A stretch of 64,000 nt of DNA from Desulfogranum mediterraneum DSM 13871 (GTDB taxonomy: Bacteria > Desulfobacterota > Desulfobulbia > Desulfobulbales > Desulfobulbaceae). The DNA lies in assembly GCF_000429965.1 (NCBI RefSeq), contig NZ_AUCW01000012.1, positions 62,001 through 126,000 of the forward strand. Reading direction: 5' to 3'. Position numbers and translations under genes: made by a program. Positions 54,584 to 63,789 of the stretch are shown here, piece after piece; position 1 is the first letter of the stretch; the number at the start of each line of letters is the position of its first letter. Below the pieces are notes generated by a model, which had not been told where the DNA came from, did not search any database, and saw only the letters and a program-made list of their open reading frames with translations.

Positions 54584-54691
54584 TTGATGCGATCCAAGCC
54601 ACCCTGGTGAAATACCATGGATATACAGGACCGGCCTACGGATCAGCTCTCTCCTTGACCTCTTCAACAGATTATCCTACCCTCATGGGCC

Positions 54692-55666
54692 ATGAGCAGA
54701 CCATTACGCATAGAGTATCCCGGTGGCTGGTACCATGTGATGAATCAGGGACGACGGCAGGAGGAGATCTTCCTCTCTGTTCAGGATTATCATCAATTCA
54801 TCACCCTACTCCAGGAGTGCAGAGACCATTGGAAGCTCCAGGTTGCCGCCTACTGTCTGATGCCCACCCACTATCAGCTGCTGGTGCATACCCCGGACGG
54901 CAACCTTGCCCGGGGGATGCGCCACCTCAACGGAATCTATACCCAGCGCTTCAACCGCAGTCACCGCTTTGACGGCCAGCTGTTCCGGGGACGCTACAAG
55001 GCGGTGCTGGTGGAGGAGGGGAGCTACCTCCCGGAGGTCGTCCGCCATATCCACAACAACCCGCTCCGAGCCAAGCTGGCGGGTGATCTTCGCGACTTCC
55101 CCTGGAGCAGCCATCAGGGTTACCTCTCCCGGGCCAAGAAGTGGGACTGGCTCTTCAAGGAGTCCATCCTCTTCCGGTTCTCTCCCAAAAAGAGTACTGC
55201 AAAACGGCTCTATCAGCAGTTTATGGAAAAGGAAGAGCCTGAGGAGATCAACCGTTTTTACGCCCTGAAAAACCTGCCATCCCTGCTGGGCAGTGAGGCC
55301 TTTAAGGAGTGGATTCGTGAAGACTTTGCCCACCTCCGCTCCCAAAAAGATATCCCAGAGGCCCGGCTCCTGTCCCCGCCATCTGCAAGGATCCTGGAGA
55401 CAATCTGTACCCACTTTCAGACCAGCAGGGAAGCCCTCTCTGTCTCCAGAAGAGGACAGGAAAACATGGCCCGGGACCTGGCACTCTACTTCCTCCGTCA
55501 ATATACCGCTGAAACCCTCTCCTCCATCGGCAGCCACCTCAAGATCGAAAACTACAGCACCGTGGGCAGCGCCATTGAACGGGCCAAGACACGGATCAAG
55601 AAGAGACCGGACTGGCAGGCTCACCATGGGCTCCTCCGGAAAAAGCTTTCCCCCGGCCCTCGCTGA
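54692..55666 (+). CDS. REP-associated (RAYT/Y1-type) transposase with altered active site
   Basis: 324 residues. The N-terminal ~190 residues match the IS200-like TnpA/RAYT fold: 'RPLRIEYPGGWYHVMNQG', 'LMPTHYQLLVHTPDGNLARG', 'LNGIYTQRFNR', 'GQLFRGRYKA' and 'HIHNNPLRAKL'. A C-terminal DnaA-like helix-turn-helix part (~225-310) is common in delta-proteobacterial members. The HUH motif expected as H-x-H reads H-Y-Q, and the Tyr usually found in R-Y-I/V-x-x-N-P is His. So the nuclease may be inactive or changed. A copy of the 140-bp repeat lies just upstream, and a repeat-end-like GGCCACCGTGAAAA occurs 15 bp downstream (55682). Confidence 0.88.
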   Translation: MSRPLRIEYPGGWYHVMNQGRRQEEIFLSVQDYHQFITLLQECRDHWKLQVAAYCLMPTHYQLLVHTPDGNLARGMRHLNGIYTQRFNRSHRFDGQLFRGRYKAVLVEEGSYLPEVVRHIHNNPLRAKLAGDLRDFPWSSHQGYLSRAKKWDWLFKESILFRFSPKKSTAKRLYQQFMEKEEPEEINRFYALKNLPSLLGSEAFKEWIREDFAHLRSQKDIPEARLLSPPSARILETICTHFQTSREALSVSRRGQENMARDLALYFLRQYTAETLSSIGSHLKIENYSTVGSAIERAKTRIKKRPDWQAHHGLLRKKLSPGPR

Positions 55667-55975
55667 CCTGGCTCAACTATAGGCCACCGTGAAAAAAAGG
55701 AGAGGAGCTATGACCGTCGCGGCCAACTGCGGAAAACCTGTGGCGAGATGCGCCCCCTTATCCTAAACTCTTTGGGGCAAAGCAGGGCCTGAGGTATACT
55801 CTTCCCATGGGGACAAAGAGGAAACATCCACGGGCAATCTCCTCCACCGGTGTATATATTGGTCTCATATATTGATATTTAACCATGGTCAGCTGAAACA
55901 AGCTTCTCTCCTCTGCCAGACATCGCTGCAGCGAACAGAGCCGTTGGAGCGATCGCGTCCTCTGCGGGGTACCAG
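55667..55975 (+). other. Gap between transposase and binding-protein gene
   Basis: About 310 bp. The first part holds GGCCACCGTGAAAA (55682-55695), resembling the end of the 140-bp repeat, which may be the other boundary of the transposase unit. The rest shows no gene, RNA or clear promoter. Confidence 0.4.
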
Positions 55976-57082
55976 ATGATGTCACCAAAAATAGCACCTA
56001 CTGCCTTGATCCTCCTCCTTGGACTCTGTTGGCTGCTCCCAAGCATGACCGCCTGTTCCCCTCCCCAGGATAGCGTGACCATCGGAGCGATCCTCCCCCT
56101 CTCCGGTTCAGCCTCCCAACATAGGGTGGTGGAGGAAGGCATGCAGCTGGCCGTGGACGAGATCAATGAGGTGGGGGGAGTCAACGGTTCCAGGCTGGAA
56201 CTGCTGGTGGTCGACAACCGGACCGACCCGGAAGAGGCCAAGCGACTGTTTGCCGAACTTGAAGAGAGGCATCAGCCCCTGCTCTATGTCTCGACCACCA
56301 GCCTGATCTCCATGGCCCTGGCCCCCCTGGCCGAGGAGAAGCAGGTGGTGTTGATGGGGCTGGTGGTGTCCAATCCGGTCTTCACCCGGGAGCGCAGCTG
56401 GGTGTTCCGCTACTATGTGACCGCAAGCCATGAACTATCGCCCACCCTCTACATCTTAAAGAAACAGCAGATCCGTTCCCTCGGTGTCCTCTACCAGGAC
56501 GACCCCTTTGGTCGTTCCCATTTTAAACTGTTGAACACCGCCTGCAGAGCCAAGGATATAGCGGTGACCGGTACCCCCTTTTCTCCCCGTAGCCCTGACT
56601 TCTCTGCCATCTCCGCCGCAGTTGACAAGAACGAGGCCGTCTATGTCACCGGCTTTGTTCAACTCGTCCGCCAGGCCATCAGCCGGCTGCGAACCATCGG
56701 CTACCCAGGTCTGATCCTCACCGATTCCGGGGCCTCCAGCCTGCCCCCTACCCTGGCCGAGCTTCAGGGCGTCTACCTGACCGCCCCGGCAGTCTACAAT
56801 CCCCACTACGCCTATGCCAGGGCCGCCAAGGAGCGTTATGAAGCCAGATATGACAAACCCTTTATCCACCAGGCTGCCAATGGCTACGATTTCATCAATC
56901 TCCTGGCAGGACTGCTGGAGGGTGAGGAGCTGAGCCGGGAACGGGTACGAGAGCTGCTGGAGGATGAATTCAATTATCCCGGCCTGTTCGGCGCCATTGA
57001 AAAACAACAGGGCAGCCATGACCTCATCTTCCCCCTCTTTCCAGCCAGGATCGTTGACCACGAACTCCACTACCTGCGTTAG
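55976..57082 (+). CDS. Periplasmic branched-chain-amino-acid-type binding lipoprotein
   Basis: 368 residues with a lipobox signal ('LLPSMTAC', Cys ~27). The mature part is a type I periplasmic binding protein (Peripla_BP_6): 'TIGAILPLSGSASQHRVVEEGMQL' pattern split by the ligand loop, 'INEVGGVNGSRLELLVVDNR', 'PLLYVSTTSLISMAL' and 'SLGVLYQDDPFGRSHFKLL'. No permease or ATPase genes are present. Instead a hybrid sensor kinase follows, so the protein may deliver a ligand to the kinase's periplasmic domain rather than to a transporter. The ligand is unknown. Confidence 0.85.
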   Translation: MMSPKIAPTALILLLGLCWLLPSMTACSPPQDSVTIGAILPLSGSASQHRVVEEGMQLAVDEINEVGGVNGSRLELLVVDNRTDPEEAKRLFAELEERHQPLLYVSTTSLISMALAPLAEEKQVVLMGLVVSNPVFTRERSWVFRYYVTASHELSPTLYILKKQQIRSLGVLYQDDPFGRSHFKLLNTACRAKDIAVTGTPFSPRSPDFSAISAAVDKNEAVYVTGFVQLVRQAISRLRTIGYPGLILTDSGASSLPPTLAELQGVYLTAPAVYNPHYAYARAAKERYEARYDKPFIHQAANGYDFINLLAGLLEGEELSRERVRELLEDEFNYPGLFGAIEKQQGSHDLIFPLFPARIVDHELHYLR

Positions 57083-57110
57083 CACGCCCTGGATAAGGAG
57101 AAACGTGACC

Positions 57111-57170
57111 ATGAGCTGTTCTACTGACAACCATAACCGCCCCCGGACAGGGCCGTGCCTGGCAGGATGA
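57111..57170 (+). CDS. Possible 19-residue ORF coupled to the hybrid kinase
   Basis: ATAAGGAG lies 10-17 bp upstream of ATG 57111. The frame (MSCSTDNHNRPRTGPCLAG) ends in a TGA that overlaps the kinase ATG at 57167 (ATGA). The kinase has no good ribosome site of its own, so this frame may serve to bring ribosomes to it. It could also be chance; there is no family evidence. Confidence 0.3.
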   Translation: MSCSTDNHNRPRTGPCLAG

Positions 57171-59893
57171 AGCTCTCTCTTCGCTCAAAGATGACAGGGG
57201 CCTATGCGGTGATCCTGCTCACCATGGTGCTGCTGGTCGGCCATGCCTTCAAGAGCAACCGAGAGATCTATATTGAAGAGATCGGCAGGAGTTCCCAGCT
57301 GCTTGCCGAAGAGATGTTTAAGAGGATGGATCAACGCCTCTTTGAGTTGGCCAGGCAACTTGAGCTCCAGATGTCCACAGAGATGGCGCAGCAGCTGCTC
57401 AGCGCCTCTAACCAAAACTTTACCCAGCTCCCCGATATCCAGGCCCATCTCCGGGAACAAGACAAGATCTGGACCACCTCCTCCGGGGAGATGATTCCCC
57501 CTATGATGGCAGAGGCCATCAACACCCCCCTTGCCCGGCAGTTCAGGGAGATGTTCATTCTCGACCTGGACCGCCCCCACAACTCCTCCCTGATCCAGGA
57601 GATCATTATCACCAACAGCTACGGTGCAACCGTGGCTGCCAGCGCTCAGACCAGCGCTTACCTCCAGACAGATGAATCGTGGTGGCTGGCGGCCAGGAAG
57701 CAGGGTATCTACCTGGGACGACTGCTCCTTGATAAAAGCGCTGGAGAATACGGGATTAAGCTGGCCCTCCGGATCGATGACCCCAATGGTCAGTTTGCCG
57801 GGGTGATCATGGCGGTGTTGAATGTCAGGGATATCATCAGGGCGGCGGAGGTGGGTATCCGCAAGTACCGCACCAGCAGAATCCAGATCATCACCAGGGC
57901 CGGACAGCTGATCTACTCCACCAGCCCCTACCGTTTTCTGGCCGATCTCAGCAAAATCCCCTTTTTCCAGCACGCCCTCAGCGACCAGGAGCCCTTTACC
58001 CTCAAAGATGGCCGCCAAACCCGTATCTACGCGGCCTCCGCCTCCCAGGGGGTGCACTACCTTCAGGGTTTTGACTGGATCCTGATCATCTCCCACCAGT
58101 TGAACGAGGTGCTTGCCCCCTATACAAGGGTCCAGCAACAGCTCATGGCAATCTCCTGGATCCTGATCGTCGCTTGCCTCTTTCTGATCTACAAGCTCAA
58201 CCGAATGGTCACCGTCCCCCTAAGCGCCCTGACCGCCGGCATCCATCGGCTCCGGGACGGAGAGCAGAACCTGCAGGTCTCGGTCCCAAACCGCGATGAG
58301 TTTGCCCAGGTGGCCACAGCCTTCAACGAGATGGTTGCCCACAGAGAGATGGCAGCAGAACGGTTACGCCGGAGCGAAGAGCGCTACCGAAGCCTGTTCA
58401 ACAATGCCCGTGACATGATCCATATCATCGACCCCAACCAACGGATCATCGACGTCAACTCCAGGGAGCTGGAGATCATGGGCTATCAGCGAGAGGAGTA
58501 CCTCGGGCTGTCGCTCAAAGAGCTGATCCATCCGGACCACCAGGATGAGGCAAGCCCTGCTATCGCAGCCGTAATGGCAGGCAGGGGTGTCGATAGCTTT
58601 GAAACTGCCCTGATCACCAGGCAGGGAAAAAAGGTCTTTGTTGAGGTCAGTGCCTCCCCCTACCTGGAAGAGGGGAGCGTGGTCTCTGTGCGGGCGATCA
58701 TGCGGGATGTCAGCGAACGTAAGGCCACCGAGGAGGCCAGGGCCAAGATCGAGGCGCAGCTCCGTCAGTCCCAGAAGATGGAGGCCATCGGCACCCTGGC
58801 CGGCGGCATCGCCCATGACTTCAACAACCTGCTCTCCGTGATCCTGGGCTATGCAGAGCTGGCCAAGGATATGGCCGAGCCTGATTCCAAACTGGGCAGC
58901 TATTTTGATCACATCCTGGGCGCCGGTAACCGGGCCAAGGAGTTGGTCAAGCAGATCCTGGCCTTCAGCCGCCAGGCCCAGATCGAGCGGATTCCACTCC
59001 AGCTGCAATCCCTGGTCAAAGAGACCCTGAAGATGCTCCGCGCCTCCATCCCCACCACCATCCAGATCCGGGATAAGATAGACGCAAGCTGCGGCAGGGT
59101 CAAGGTGGACCCCACCCAGATCCACCAGGTCCTGATGAACCTCTGCACCAACGCCTACCAGGCCATGGAGGCCAGCGGAGGGACCCTCCGGATCACCCTG
59201 GATCCGGTCAGACAGGAGGAGCAGGCGAGTCTCCTCAAGCTCAGGAACAGGCCCGCTACCTATGTGGTACTCACCGTCTCGGACACCGGAGTCGGCATCC
59301 CCCCGGAGATTCTTGACCGGATATATGACCCCTTCTTTACCACCAAGACCCTGGACAAGGGGACGGGCATGGGGTTGGCCATTGTCCACGGTATTGTCAC
59401 CGACTCGGACGGCTTCATCACCGTGGAGAGCACGCCGGGCCAAGGAAGCACCTTTTCCGTCTACCTCCCGGTGGTCGAGGAGAGGGCAGTCTCCCCGAGC
59501 CAGGAGACGGAAGAACTGCCCCAGGGTCAGGGTCATATCCTGCTGGTGGATGATGAGAAGGTGCTGGCAGAGATGACCGAAGAGATCCTGGTCCGGCTGG
59601 GCTACACGGTCACGATCCGGGATAATGGTTTTGACGCCCTCTTCGCCTTCAGCCACGACCCGGAGCAGTATGACCTCATCCTTACCGACCAGACCATGCC
59701 GGGAATGACCGGTGCCGAACTTGCCCGACGAGCCCTGGAGCTTAAGCCCGGGATCCCCATTATCCTTTGCACCGGCTACAGCAGCCTGATCGACGAACAG
59801 TCGGCTAAGGATATCGGTATCCGCGAGTTTGCCGCCAAACCTCTCACCAGAGGCGTCCTGGCCAAGCTGCTCAAGCGGGTACTACAAGGCTGA
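57167..59893 (+). CDS. Hybrid sensor histidine kinase (Cache-HAMP-PAS-HK-REC)
   Basis: 908 residues from ATG 57167; a GTG at 57155 in the same frame is possible. Order: TM1 (~10-30), periplasmic dCache-like sensor (~31-320), TM2 (~328-345), HAMP (~346-400), PAS (~405-520), HisKA with His near 550 ('GGIAHDFNNLLS'), HATPase with 'DTGVGIPPEILDRIYDPFFT' and 'GKGTGMGLAI'-type box (KGTGMGLAI), and a C-terminal receiver with phospho-Asp in 'LILTDQTMPGMTG' near 840. No DNA-binding output. Paired with the binding lipoprotein upstream as likely sensory partner. Confidence 0.92.
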   Translation: MKLSLRSKMTGAYAVILLTMVLLVGHAFKSNREIYIEEIGRSSQLLAEEMFKRMDQRLFELARQLELQMSTEMAQQLLSASNQNFTQLPDIQAHLREQDKIWTTSSGEMIPPMMAEAINTPLARQFREMFILDLDRPHNSSLIQEIIITNSYGATVAASAQTSAYLQTDESWWLAARKQGIYLGRLLLDKSAGEYGIKLALRIDDPNGQFAGVIMAVLNVRDIIRAAEVGIRKYRTSRIQIITRAGQLIYSTSPYRFLADLSKIPFFQHALSDQEPFTLKDGRQTRIYAASASQGVHYLQGFDWILIISHQLNEVLAPYTRVQQQLMAISWILIVACLFLIYKLNRMVTVPLSALTAGIHRLRDGEQNLQVSVPNRDEFAQVATAFNEMVAHREMAAERLRRSEERYRSLFNNARDMIHIIDPNQRIIDVNSRELEIMGYQREEYLGLSLKELIHPDHQDEASPAIAAVMAGRGVDSFETALITRQGKKVFVEVSASPYLEEGSVVSVRAIMRDVSERKATEEARAKIEAQLRQSQKMEAIGTLAGGIAHDFNNLLSVILGYAELAKDMAEPDSKLGSYFDHILGAGNRAKELVKQILAFSRQAQIERIPLQLQSLVKETLKMLRASIPTTIQIRDKIDASCGRVKVDPTQIHQVLMNLCTNAYQAMEASGGTLRITLDPVRQEEQASLLKLRNRPATYVVLTVSDTGVGIPPEILDRIYDPFFTTKTLDKGTGMGLAIVHGIVTDSDGFITVESTPGQGSTFSVYLPVVEERAVSPSQETEELPQGQGHILLVDDEKVLAEMTEEILVRLGYTVTIRDNGFDALFAFSHDPEQYDLILTDQTMPGMTGAELARRALELKPGIPIILCTGYSSLIDEQSAKDIGIREFAAKPLTRGVLAKLLKRVLQG

Positions 59894-60130
59894 GCCCACA
59901 CTCTCCTCCGCCGATGGCTCCCCCCACTCCGACTCTCCGGGAAGAGCTCATCCATGGGGGAGCGATGAAGGGCAAGATCCCCCCTCTTCCCCTTCGACGA
60001 GCGAAGGTACGAACATCAGCCGCTGGCAGGCCAAGCGGAAAAAAGATTTCCCTTTGCCAGAATAATGATATCTTGAGATACTTCATCAGGGATCATCATC
60101 AACTGGAGGATGAACAGGGAGGCATCTGCC

Positions 60131-63004
60131 ATGACACATCCTGAGAACTCGCAACTTGTTCTCGAAGAGATACGGAAGCTGATGGGAGAGTTGCATCCTG
60201 AACTTCGACGCCAGCCAACGGTCACCCTGGACAGCGTCCTGGATCGCGAGCTGGGCCTGGACAGCCTGGCCAGGGTGGAACTGCTCGCCCGCCTGGAACA
60301 ACGATGCTCCGTCACCCTGCCGGAAAAAGTGCTGACCAGCGCTGAAACCCCCCGTGACATCATCCGAGCCCTGGCAGCAGGGCATCTCAGCCGACCGTCC
60401 GACTTTGCCCCGGAAGAAACCGTGGCCCAGCAGAGCGTGGTGGAACTCGACCAGGCGGTGCACCAGGCCACCACCCTGACCGAGGTGTTGGCTCTCCATG
60501 CCCGTAAGCAGCCAGAGCAGGCCCATATCTTCATTGAAACGTTCAAAGACGAGGCCGAGGCCATCACCTTTGGCGCGCTCTACGAGCTGGCCCGACACAC
60601 AGCCGGCGGCCTGCAGCAAACCGCGCTTGAGCCCGGCGACAGGGTGGCCATCATGCTGCCCACGGGCAAGGAGTACTTTGCTGCCTTCAGCGCCATCCTT
60701 CTGGCAGGTTGCGTACCCGTGCCCCTCTACCCCCCGACCAGACCTTCCCAGATCGAAGAACATCTCCGCCGTCACCAGCGCATCCTGAAAAACGCCCGGG
60801 CCAGGGTACTGATCACCATCCCGGAGGTACGCCTGATCGGCCGCTTGCTGCAGTCACAACTGCCCGCCCTGGCCAAGGTGGTGACCGTTACAGAGCTCCA
60901 GGACCAGGGCAGAGGCGAGCAGTTGGAACCGGTACCCAGGCACGGCCAGGATACCGCCTTCCTCCAGTACACCTCGGGCAGTACCGGTGACCCCAAAGGC
61001 GTCATCCTCAGCCACGCCAATCTCCTGGCCAATATTCGAGCCATGGGCGAGGTGACCCAGGTACGGGGGGACGATACCTTTGTCTCCTGGCTGCCCCTCT
61101 ACCATGACATGGGCCTGATCGGGGCCTGGCTGGGCAGCCTCTACTTCGGCTGTCGCCTGGTGGTGATGTCGCCCCTGAGCTTTATCTCCCGACCCGAACG
61201 GTGGCTCTGGGCCATCCACAAGTACCGGGGGACCCTCTCGGCATCCCCCAACTTCGGCTACGAGCTCTGCTGTCGCCGGATCAACGAGGAGGCCATCCAG
61301 GGTCTGGACCTCTCCAGCTGGCGACTGGCCTTTAACGGGGCCGAGGCCATCAGCCACCACACCGTTGACCAATTTATCACCAAATTCGGACCCTACGGCT
61401 TTGCACGGGAGAGCTATGCCCCGGTCTATGGTCTGGCGGAATCTTCGGTGGGCCTTGCCTTTCCGCCGGTGGGCCGCCCCCCCCTGGTCGACCGGATCCA
61501 ACGCGAGCTCTTTGTCCGCACCGGCAGGGCGGTCCCCTCTCCTCCCGGAGCGGTTGAGGAGGCTGAAGAGGCGCTCTCTTTTGTCGCCTGCGGTCGCCCC
61601 CTGCCCGGTCACCAGGTTCGGGTGGTGGATACGGCCGGGCGAGAGCTGCCGGAACGCAGCCAGGGCCGCCTGGAATTTAAAGGTCCCTCTGCAACCAGCG
61701 GCTACCTCCACGCCCCGGAGCAGACCAGGCGCCTCTTTCATGATGACTGGCTCGATACCGGAGACCTGGCCTATATAGCCGGGGGCGACGTCTATCTCAC
61801 CGGACGGGTCAAGGATATCATCATCCGTGGAGGCAGAAACATCTATCCCCATGAGTATGAGGAGGCCATCGGCGAAATCACCGGCATTCGCAAGGGCTGT
61901 GTCGCCGTCTTCGGCAGCCAGCATGGCCAGGACGGTACCGAGCGGGTGGTGGTCCTGGCCGAATCCAGAAAACAGGGACATGAGGCCCACCAACAGCTCA
62001 CCCAAAAGATCAACCAGATAGGCGTCGACCTCTTGGGTCTGCCTCCGGACGAGGTGGTGATTGTACCGCCGGGAGCGGTGCTCAAGACCTCCAGCGGCAA
62101 GATCCGGCGCTCCTCTACCCGCCAGTTCTACGAACAGGGCCTGATCGGCCGAAAAAAACGGGCCGTCTGGCTGCAGCTGAGCCGTCTGGCCCTGCTGGGC
62201 CTGGTCCCCCTGACCCGTCGGACCGGTCGCCTGGTCGGCGGCTACTGTTTTGCCGCATACTGCTGGCTGATGGCCGCAGCCCTGATGCTGCCGGCCCTGG
62301 CCCTGCTCACCCTGCCCCTGCCTCGCCGCCTCTCCTGGTCGGTGGCCCACCACTGCCTCCGCACCCTGGCGCGTCTGACCGGCACCAGACTGACCATCAG
62401 CGGTGAAGAACATCTTTGCCAGAACACCCCGGCCCTGCTGGTGGCAAACCACATGAGCTACCTGGACGCCCTGGTCCTGGCAGCTGCCATGCCCGCCCCC
62501 TGTGCCTTTGTGGCCAAGGCCGAACTGGCCGGCAACCCGATCCTGCGCAGGGCCCTGGAACAACTGGACACCCTCTTTGTCGAACGCTTTGATGCCGAGC
62601 AGGGCAGAGAAGATCTTGACCGAATAATCCAGCTCGCGGGCAGCGGCAGGCGGGTGATCTTCTTTGCCGAGGGCACCCTCCAACGCATGCCCGGCCTCCT
62701 GCCCTTCCAGATGGGCGCCTTTGTGGCGGCCGCGGAAAAGGGGCTGGCCATTATCCCGGTGGCCCTGACCGGCACCAGGAATAAGCTGCGGGCAGGCTCC
62801 TGGTTTCCCAGACCCGGTCATGCCCAGGTCCGTTTTTCCCAAGCTATTGCCCCTGAGGGCCGGGACTGGCAGGCTGCGCTTAAGCTGCGCCATGCCGTCC
62901 GCCAGGAGATCCTCCGCTTGGTGGGTGAACCTGACCTGGCCGAAGAATTCAGCTCCCTCAGCCAGCTGGATATCGCCGGCAGCGAGGACCGCCATACACC
63001 GTGA
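60131..63004 (+). CDS. Fused acyl carrier / fatty-acyl-AMP ligase / PlsC acyltransferase
   Basis: 957 residues. Start at ATG 60131 with AGGGAGG 9 bp upstream. Residues 5-85 are an acyl carrier domain with phosphopantetheine Ser45 ('LGLDSLARVE'). About 115-690 is an AMP-binding ligase: 'YTSGSTGDPKG' near 280, 'LYHDMGLIGAWLGSLYFG' as in FAAL-type enzymes, and 'DTGDLAYIAGGDVYLTGR'. After a hydrophobic linker (~705-745) comes a PlsC-type acyltransferase with NHMSYLD (H-x4-D) near 772 and 'FFAEGT' near 845. So it can activate a free fatty acid, hold it on its own carrier and transfer it to a lysophospholipid or other acceptor at the membrane. Role in lipid repair or a special lipid is inferred. 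Confidence 0.9.
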   Translation: MTHPENSQLVLEEIRKLMGELHPELRRQPTVTLDSVLDRELGLDSLARVELLARLEQRCSVTLPEKVLTSAETPRDIIRALAAGHLSRPSDFAPEETVAQQSVVELDQAVHQATTLTEVLALHARKQPEQAHIFIETFKDEAEAITFGALYELARHTAGGLQQTALEPGDRVAIMLPTGKEYFAAFSAILLAGCVPVPLYPPTRPSQIEEHLRRHQRILKNARARVLITIPEVRLIGRLLQSQLPALAKVVTVTELQDQGRGEQLEPVPRHGQDTAFLQYTSGSTGDPKGVILSHANLLANIRAMGEVTQVRGDDTFVSWLPLYHDMGLIGAWLGSLYFGCRLVVMSPLSFISRPERWLWAIHKYRGTLSASPNFGYELCCRRINEEAIQGLDLSSWRLAFNGAEAISHHTVDQFITKFGPYGFARESYAPVYGLAESSVGLAFPPVGRPPLVDRIQRELFVRTGRAVPSPPGAVEEAEEALSFVACGRPLPGHQVRVVDTAGRELPERSQGRLEFKGPSATSGYLHAPEQTRRLFHDDWLDTGDLAYIAGGDVYLTGRVKDIIIRGGRNIYPHEYEEAIGEITGIRKGCVAVFGSQHGQDGTERVVVLAESRKQGHEAHQQLTQKINQIGVDLLGLPPDEVVIVPPGAVLKTSSGKIRRSSTRQFYEQGLIGRKKRAVWLQLSRLALLGLVPLTRRTGRLVGGYCFAAYCWLMAAALMLPALALLTLPLPRRLSWSVAHHCLRTLARLTGTRLTISGEEHLCQNTPALLVANHMSYLDALVLAAAMPAPCAFVAKAELAGNPILRRALEQLDTLFVERFDAEQGREDLDRIIQLAGSGRRVIFFAEGTLQRMPGLLPFQMGAFVAAAEKGLAIIPVALTGTRNKLRAGSWFPRPGHAQVRFSQAIAPEGRDWQAALKLRHAVRQEILRLVGEPDLAEEFSSLSQLDIAGSEDRHTP

Positions 63005-63506
63005 CCAGCAGCACCAGCCTGCGCAACAAGACTCTCCAGCCGGCTGTTTCCTCGCATCCCCCGGCTTGGCGCAGCTCTTCCAGCCCCCATGGCCATTACG
63101 GCCCTTATACCCTGTGCCGTTTTCCCGCTTAAGCCCCATTTCTCCCCAAAAGCTCCTTCATAAACAGAGACTCGGCGGCTGCCAACAGCCACTCTTTCAG
63201 GCCCCATCTCAGCCCAGCCCCCCAGACGCCTGTCGCTTTCCCTTATTTCTTGATTTATCTGTTGCCGCCAATCTGCTACACTGGGGGCAGGAGTGACACA
63301 ATGTGGCACTTGCGCAGGTCTACCTGCCGACCATGAGCAGCAGCCTAGAGCGTCATGCCCCTGCCGCAGCCGGCCTCTCGCAGATACCACCCCGTAGGAG
63401 AGCACTCCGTGCCATCCCGATTGCACTCTTGGGGGCAGTGCTTATTATAATGGACTAAAAGACAACAGCTTACATCCAGGCAAAGCATTCAAAAAGGATA
63501 AAAAAG
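63005..63506. other. Intergenic stretch without recognisable features
   Basis: About 500 bp. Frames are short with no ribosome sites. No repeat copy, hairpin with T-run or RNA gene was seen. A promoter for the small membrane gene should lie near its right end. Confidence 0.35.
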
Positions 63507-63704
63507 ATGAAGGAACAACAGGCAGCCTCGGCTGTGCGGGTGAAGGAACAGCAACAGAATCTGGAGATCCTCAAAGATGATCTCCAGCTGAAGAAAGAGA
63601 CGGGCAAACTCGGAATCCTGCTGCTGTTCCTGATAGGTATTGTGGTCGGAGGCCTCAGCCTCACTGCAATGATCAGCGGGCTGTTACGCCTGCTCACGGG
63701 TTGA
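63507..63704 (+). CDS. Small membrane protein with N-terminal coiled coil
   Basis: 65 residues. Residues 1-35 are Gln/Glu/Lys-rich with heptad character; residues 36-60 form one membrane helix ('GILLLFLIGIVVGGLSLTAM'). AAAAAGGAT precedes the ATG. It lies 85 bp upstream of the FtsH-like gene, so a modulator of that protease is conceivable, but no family is recognised. Confidence 0.5.
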   Translation: MKEQQAASAVRVKEQQQNLEILKDDLQLKKETGKLGILLLFLIGIVVGGLSLTAMISGLLRLLTG

Positions 63705-63789
63705 TCATGGTGACCAGGGAGCCACGCCGCCGGGCCTGTCCGCCTCAACTCACTGGAAGCTTTCCTCAACCATGGAGGCAGCCCTTGCC

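Noticed and set aside
60854-63139. 761-codon open frame antisense to the ACP/ligase/PlsC gene
   Set aside because: Same cause: codon bias of the real gene leaves the complementary frame open. The translation has no domain logic.
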